Shown: piece by piece, positions 16,901 through 20,947 of the stretch
Layout: the number at the start of each line of letters is the position of its first letter
Numbering within the stretch: position 1 is the first letter of the stretch
Origin: Chrysochromulina parva
Lineage: Eukaryota > Haptophyta > Prymnesiales > Chrysochromulinaceae
NCBI GenBank assembly: GCA_002887195.1
Contig: PJAB01000773.1
Location: forward strand, 1 to 20,947
Reading direction: 5' to 3'
Length of the DNA stretch: 20,947 nt
Translations under genes and position numbers: made by a program
Notes under the pieces: model-generated
Databases searched by the model: none
What the model was told of the DNA's origin: nothing
Seen by the model: the letters and a program-made list of their open reading frames with translations, nothing else

Positions 16901-19509
16901 TCATGGGCAGAGTCCGCCGATCGTACTCGGGGAATCAGCCTGAAATGAGGGAGGCAATCAGCATGCAATGAGGGAGGCAATCATGGGCAGAGTCCGCCGA
17001 TCGTACTCGGGGATAGCCTCGACCACCTCCACCTCCTTCTTCTTCCTCTTTCCACCCTTCCAGGCATCGACCTCGGCCTTCTTCTTCGCCTCGGCCTCCG
17101 CAGCCGGGGCTGCTTTCTTGGGACCGATTGCGCCCGTCATCCGCATGTTGAGGGCCTGCTGGATCTCCTTCGCCTTCGAATGGCCAAACGTTAAGGACGA
17201 GGGCAGCTTCGCGGCCCGGATCATGCGGTCAAAGTCCTGGAGTACGAGCAATCTCGCGGTCAGGCACACTCAGAGAGGCACACTCGGAGAGGCACACTCA
17301 GAGAGGCACGCACCTTGAGCTCGAGCGATCTCGCGCCGCCCGAGCGCTCGATCAACACGTCGTACACGGCCGAGAGGCTCTCGTCCGTCAGGTGTGGGAA
17401 GATGCCGAGGTTCTTGAGCGCCTTGACGAAATCGGAGCGCTCGAGCGCGAGCTTACCCGCCTCAGCAAAGAGGGTCTGTATCTTAAAGCCCGACTTTTCG
17501 ATCGCCAGCTTGAGTGTCGTGGCGACCTCCGACGCGCACTGTTCGGCGTCTTGCATCTTGAGGGCGCGTGCGTACGCCGCTTCGTCCGCGCGCGTCTCAA
17601 TCGAGAGCGCCGAGATGGGCAGCCCGGGCTCGTCGCCTATCACATGGGGCCCCGGCTGCTCTTGCTGCCCCACTTTGCGCTCTGCCGCCAACGCCGCCCC
17701 AATGGCCAAGACCTCCACCACCGCCGCTTTGGCCGCCTGCGCAGGGGGAAGCTCGGCAACTCGGTAGCCCTCGTTTGGAGCGCCGTGTCGGTAGCCCTCG
17801 AGTTGGACGAGAAGTAACGAATTCTCCTGTTCAAGCTCCAGCACGCGATCTCGCGCTGCGCCGAGCTCGCGTTGCAAGTTGGCTTTCTCGAAGGCTGTCG
17901 CCTGGTCAATCGCGCCGCCGTCGGAAGCCGCCGGCGCCGCCAGCGCAGTTTCGTGTTCGGGTGTGCTCCTGGGGAGTGTGAACCCGGGCTCGACCGTCGG
18001 ATGCTCCTTCGTGTGAATCCGAGGTGTGAACCCGAGGTCGACCGTTAGAGGATGCTTGGCCCGCACATACTGAGCAATCTTGCCCGCCGCCTTGACCTTG
18101 ACGAGCTCTTGCTTCAGAGTGCCAATCTCGTCGCGTTGTCGCGCAATCTCGCCGCGCTGTCTCGCAATCTCGAAGATCTGCTGCCCGATCTTCTTGCGCT
18201 GCTCACGAAGATCTTCCTCCTGGTCGGCGATCCGAATCTCAAGCTCTTCCATGTCCGCCTCACGCTTGACGAGCTCATCGACGGCCATCTGCGCGAGCTC
18301 GCCCAAATCTTGCAAGCCCGCCTCGCGTCGAATGTTCGAAATGTTACGCCCGCGCACCCAGCCCGTCAGGTCAGAGCCGACCCGCCTCACGCTGACGAAT
18401 CCCGTGTCGTTCCGGATCTCCATCACCTCAACCTCGTCGTCGTTCAGCACGAACTGGTCCATCATTTCGTCATCCTGCGATGGCCCGAGGCGCAGCTTGG
18501 TGCCGTCCTTAAAGTACGGGTTCTGCATCCAATAGTGCTGCCCGATGGTAAACTGCTCGTCGAGCCGAAGTTCGCTCTCCTTCTTCATTCGTTCGACCCA
18601 CGCGGCATCGAGTTCCTTGCCCGCAAGTGCGCCCGTCTTGGCCACCCACACGTTCTTGCGGTTTGGATCGGCGACGTCGTCCTCCGCCACCTCTGCGCCC
18701 CCCCCGGCCGCAGCCGCCTCGGCCGCAGCCGCCTCGGCCGCAGCCGCCTCGGCCGCAGCCGCCTCGGCCGCAGCCGCCTCGGCCGCAGCCGCCTCGGCCG
18801 CTTCTGCCGCAGCTGTCGCTTCTGCCGCAGCTGTCGCTGCCTCTGCATCTGCCATCGCCGCCTCTGCCTCCGCACTCCTCGCAGCTTCAAAGGCCTGCAA
18901 CGCTTCTGCGGGGGCCGCCAGCGCCACCGACGGCCACATTAACAAGCCGGGATCTACGGCCGTTGGCGCTGAAGATTCCTCAGGCATGTCCTCCGTTGAG
19001 AACTGGCTAGCCTCCTCCGCTGCGGCCAGCGCCAGAGACCGATGTACACTCGCCACGTGCGAGAGGAAGTCGCCGTCGGCCGCGAGATCCTCCGCCCCCG
19101 ACGGCTCCACCGGAGCCTCAACGGTCGAGTCAGACGGCTCCTCGGTAGCCTCCTCGGCAGCTGGCGCGCTCGGCTCCTCCTCCATCTCTACGGCTGGCGG
19201 TCCCTCCGGTGCTTGTTTGGGCACCTCGGAAACCGACTCCAACGGATCACTCGTTGCATCGGACAGAGGATCGCTGGTCTCATCTCTGCCGCTGTCCCCT
19301 GCCGAGAGCGCCTTGGCCGGGTCCGGAGATTTCGGCTTCGCCTTGACGCTGCGCGAGGATGGCTGCTTGGAGTCCGCCCCGGACTTGGATGCGCCTTTGG
19401 AGCTGCTTTGGCCCTTGCCCCGTGTGGACCTTTGGCTTTCGGGACTCTTGGGCCTACTGCCACTCGCCTTGTCGAGGCTGGGCAATTTCTTGCCCTTGCC
19501 CTTCTCCAT
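13940..19509 (-). CDS. Multidomain mono-ADP-ribosyltransferase with coiled coil, LRR and ankyrin repeats
   Basis: Seven exons: 19509-17314, 17236-17007, 16834-16759, 16550-16269, 16111-15898, 15779-15424 and 15331-13940; all GT-AG and in phase, 1581 residues. Residues 1-230 are charged and Ser/Pro/Ala-rich; 239-268 are (EAAAA)6; about 320-392 is SH3-like (ending TGWVRGRNISNI); 395-475 is coiled coil; 665-745 resembles an EF-hand pair without calcium ligands and spans the first splice junction. FYGGLESLIGSP and EWEFIVNP form a conserved block ahead of the catalytic part. The ART domain (about 1035-1200) has RLYTGPMYAKYNAVLR, the NAD-binding arginine in VWRGVQG (R1106), FSSTTTD (S1135) and YPHEKEVLLPP (E1182, E1184): a complete R-S-ExE triad, the ExE form usually meaning arginine as target. 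An LRR pair (about 1340-1390) and ankyrin repeats (about 1470-1570) follow. It has no signal peptide, so it is probably intracellular; targets are unknown. Exon 5 could instead end at 15844, adding 18 residues. Confidence 0.8.
15332..15423 (-). repeat. Intron 6 of the ART gene, made of CACTCAGAG-type repeats
   Basis: The 92-nt intron starts GTGCGC and ends CATCAG. Most of it is degenerate tandem repeats containing CGCACTCA or CACACTCAGAG. The 14-mer AGGCACACTCAGAG (15352-15365) is identical to monomers of intron 1, 1.9 kb away. Splicing joins KEFW to VPNELG and keeps the ART fold continuous. Confidence 0.8.
15780..15897 (-). repeat. Intron 5 of the ART gene, with CATCGAGTCA repeats at its acceptor end
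   Basis: The preferred 118-nt intron starts GTGAGC and ends GATTGCAG. Next to the acceptor the unit CATCGAGTCA occurs twice on the plus strand. A weaker donor at 15843 (GTGTCT) has the same phase and would give a 64-nt intron. The longer intron is preferred because its donor is better and because GLR then joins directly to ESNPEWCRKPMTL, which matches my recollection of related ART proteins. Confidence 0.65.
16112..16268 (-). repeat. Intron 4 of the ART gene, built of GAGGCCATCA repeats
   Basis: The 157-nt intron starts GTGATTGC and ends CCTCCCCAG. Between about 16155 and 16255 it is almost entirely GAGGCCATCA or GAGGCCTTCA monomers of about 10-12 nt on the plus strand. The donor itself (GTGATTGCTCTTGATGG) reads like one more monomer. 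Confidence 0.85.
16551..16758 (-). repeat. Intron 3 of the ART gene, built of GAGGCNATCA / GTGGCGATGA repeats
   Basis: The 208-nt intron starts GTGCGC and ends TTGGCCCAG. About 16575-16750 is a ladder of related monomers such as GAGGCCATCA, GAGGCAATCA, GTGGCGATGA and GGAGGCAGCCCGTGGC, with a larger period of roughly 20-30 nt. Confidence 0.85.
16835..17006 (-). repeat. Intron 2 of the ART gene, with GAGGCAATCA repeats and a 38-bp duplication
   Basis: The 172-nt intron starts GTACGATCGG and ends CATCAG, with the next exon starting GTACGATGAG. It contains GAGGGAGGCAATCA twice (near 16948 and 16969) and related pieces. A perfect 38-bp direct repeat (16896-16933 and 16976-17013) covers the donor site and a second copy of it 80 bases inside the intron. 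Confidence 0.82.
17237..17313 (-). repeat. Intron 1 of the ART gene, three 14-nt AGGCACACTCRGAG units
   Basis: The 77-nt intron starts GTGCGTGCC and ends GTACTCCAG. Three consecutive 14-nt units occupy 17262-17303 and a partial fourth reaches the donor, so most of the intron is repeat. Splicing joins SLELK to DFDRMIR in phase 0 across the EF-hand-like pair. Confidence 0.85.
18706..18795 (-). repeat. Six perfect 15-nt copies encoding (EAAAA)6
   Basis: GGCCGCAGCCGCCTC occurs six times without mismatch on the plus strand and encodes six EAAAA pentapeptides, residues 239-268 of the ART protein. Such sequences form rigid helices, so it is probably a stiff spacer between the disordered N-terminus and the SH3-like segment. 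Confidence 0.95.
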
Positions 19510-19845
19510 GTGCCGCTCCCGTGGCGCCGTTTAAACAGGTCTTAAACTCCTCGCAGAAGGCCGGCGCGAGACGCGGTGAAGAACTCACTGCCGTGCAGCA
19601 TTTGGAGACTGAACTTTCTAAAGACGAATTCGGGGATTCGTCAATGGTCCCGTGAGGGCGACTCAATTATGCTTGTGAGAGGTCCCCGCATCCGTCAAGC
19701 AATAATCACATGTACTGCTCTACTGCACGACACCGCCGGGCGCTGAGATTCAGATTAGGCGACCACGTGACGTCTAACGAACGCGGAATTCAATACAGCA
19801 TATCGGACCGGACAAGCATAAGACAACGGCATACAATAGTTTACT
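19510..19845. other. Intergenic region, ART promoter and 3' end of the proline-rich gene
   Basis: These 336 bases lie between the ART gene's ATG and the stop of the upstream minus-strand gene. The 8-bp palindrome GTTTAAAC sits at 19529-19536, 20 bases upstream of the ATG. No coding frame of note was found, and the promoter elements cannot be placed. Confidence 0.55.
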
Positions 19846-20947
19846 TTAAATCACATCTGCCCTCGATTTTACGGCAGGGTACCCGAATGTGCTAGGCTGT
19901 ACGAGCTCTCCACGGTTTGCGGAACGTGACGAGCTTGCAATGAGCTGACGGTTCTCGGGCCCTCTCTCGGAACGACTCTCATGCCCCCCACCCGCGTGCC
20001 CTGCGTCACCGGCCCTTCGTGCAACAGCCGCAGCATCAGGCAGCACCACGACATGCGGCTCCGACGGTGCGTGCGACGATGATTTCGCTGTTGGCAGCTC
20101 AAGCCCTGTGATGGAGACTTCATGCACTCTCGCCTGCATCCTCGTCCTGGAGGCGTAACGCGTCCTCTTGAGCAGGAAGTAGAGGAGGACGATGATAGCA
20201 CAGAGAAGTACCAAGAGGAGCGCACCTCCCACTTTGAGCATCAGGCTCGCCTCATCGCGGTCATTCCCAGCTCCTGAGTCGAGACGTGACGAGGGCAATT
20301 CTGACGACACGATGAGCTGCACCAAGGGAGGGGCGGTGACGAAGAGGCCCGCTGGCAGCAGCGCCGAGGCACTGGCGACGCTACTCAGAACCGGCGCGAG
20401 GGCCGTCTCGACAGTCTGAGCAGCCGCGCGCGTGGCGGCGGCGACGCTTAGCGCCAGGCGTACGGAGCCCGATGTGACTGTGAGACGAACGGACGAGGCT
20501 GGAACGTTGACCGCCGCCGCGAAGGAGTCTACGATCGAGTCACACACCGAGGCCGTGTAGTCGCTCACGTCGCCCGAAACCACCAATGTCACCTCAACGA
20601 CGTAGGGCGGCGGTGAGATCGGGGACGAGACGGTGGGAGGCGGCCTTGGCAACGGCGGCGGCGGCGGCGGCGATGGCTCGGGCGGGGATGGAGATGGTGG
20701 TGGCGGCGGGGGTGGCGACGACTCGGGCGGCGATGGCTCGGGCGGAGTTGGAGATGGTGGTGGCGGCGGGGGCGGCGACGGCTCGGGCGAAGGTATCGGC
20801 GGCATGCCGGGTGTATTCGGCGGCGCCATGCCGGGTAGATAGGGCGGCTGAGGCGGCGGCCTGTACGGTCGAGGGCCGCAGTCATAGCAGTCGGTGCCGT
20901 AAGTGCAATAGGCGAACTCCGCTCCGGCTCCGCCGTCATCGCAGTTG
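19846..20947 (-). CDS. Proline-rich single-pass membrane protein with CDDG-type cysteine module (5' partial)
   Basis: The frame is open to the right edge, so the start is outside; an internal ATG at 20829 is not the true start. In order: a cysteine module (NCDDGG, then CTYGTDCYDCGPR) of a kind resembling Lin12/Notch-like repeats; a proline-rich stretch with SPPPPPPPS and PEPSPP units, like the wall-associated hydroxyproline-rich proteins of algae; a domain starting VEVTLVVSGDVSDYTASV and continuing with VPASSVRLTVTSGSVRLALSV, a beta-alpha type recalled from many algal surface proteins; one transmembrane helix (GGALLLVLLCAIIVLLYFLL) followed by basic KRTRYASRTR, which sets the C-terminus of about 100 residues in the cytosol. 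A secreted signal peptide is expected upstream but not seen. It is probably a cell-surface protein; its ligand is unknown. The stop codon at 19846 is clear. Confidence 0.75.
   Translation of the reverse strand, partial: NCDDGGAGAEFAYCTYGTDCYDCGPRPYRPPPQPPYLPGMAPPNTPGMPPIPSPEPSPPPPPPPSPTPPEPSPPESSPPPPPPPSPSPPEPSPPPPPPLPRPPPTVSSPISPPPYVVEVTLVVSGDVSDYTASVCDSIVDSFAAAVNVPASSVRLTVTSGSVRLALSVAAATRAAAQTVETALAPVLSSVASASALLPAGLFVTAPPLVQLIVSSELPSSRLDSGAGNDRDEASLMLKVGGALLLVLLCAIIVLLYFLLKRTRYASRTRMQARVHEVSITGLELPTAKSSSHAPSEPHVVVLPDAAAVARRAGDAGHAGGGHESRSERGPENRQLIASSSRSANRGELVQPSTFGYPAVKSRADVI
20655..20790 (-). repeat. Two near-identical proline-coding repeat units of about 66-70 nt
   Basis: The plus strand shows GGAGATGGTGGTGGCGGCGG twice, each followed by GGNGGCGACG and a GGCTCGGGCGG-type stretch. 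They encode repeated SPPPPPPPSP..PEPSPP blocks. Unequal crossing-over is the likely source, so length may vary between strains. Confidence 0.8.

Noticed and set aside
18052..18942. Long plus-strand frame with repeated RLGRS units
   Set aside because: It is the antisense of the ART gene's exon 1; the repeated units mirror the (EAAAA)6 codons on the other strand.

Overview
The window is nuclear DNA of a GC-rich eukaryotic microalga. A haptophyte (Prymnesium, Chrysochromulina or Emiliania type) fits best. The genes have short GT-AG introns of about 70-210 nt and no operon logic. The families are eukaryotic: erlin, BORCS5, TDP1, Skp1/F-box/LRR. Three protein styles are, from memory, common in haptophytes and dinoflagellates: RI-type LRR proteins with an SLCGI..DQTTADF cassette, ART proteins with FYGGLE and RLYTGPM motifs, and proline-rich membrane proteins with a CDDG...GTDC.DCG module. 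Canonical splice sites argue against a dinoflagellate. The assignment is inference, not a database result.

Layout. (1) 1-3565, plus strand: a seven-exon gene, open at the left edge, joining a Skp1-like domain, an F-box-like segment and a long leucine-rich repeat array; the array contains recent exon duplications. (2) 3566-4701: convergent intergenic DNA without a credible gene. (3) 9773-4702, minus: a two-exon gene for a 1661-residue DNA-end-processing fusion, with a PNKP/aprataxin-type FHA domain, a complete TDP1 domain, a thioredoxin-like segment and a HAD-phosphatase-like domain whose nucleophile motif is altered. (4) 10521-9877, minus: BORCS5 (myrlysin), with an N-myristoylation signal. 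(5) 11998-11030, minus: erlin. (6) 12379-13692, plus: a GT-A-type glycosyltransferase-like protein, divergent from erlin. (7) 19509-13940, minus: a seven-exon gene for an about 1581-residue protein with an (EAAAA)6 helix, an SH3-like segment, a coiled coil, an EF-hand-like pair, an R-S-E ADP-ribosyltransferase domain, LRR and ankyrin repeats. Most of its introns are built from short related tandem repeats. (8) 20947-19846, minus: a proline-rich single-pass membrane protein, open at the right edge.

The genes do not form one pathway. The most unusual content is three domain fusions. The Skp1-F-box-LRR chain carries adaptor and substrate receptor of an SCF ligase in one polypeptide. The FHA-TDP1-HAD chain would physically join two consecutive steps of 3'-end repair. 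The ART-LRR-ankyrin chain is a large intracellular mono-ADP-ribosyltransferase. A fourth point is that introns of the ART gene share repeat monomers with each other, and one exon-intron boundary carries a perfect 38-bp direct repeat, which suggests intron growth or gain by local duplication.
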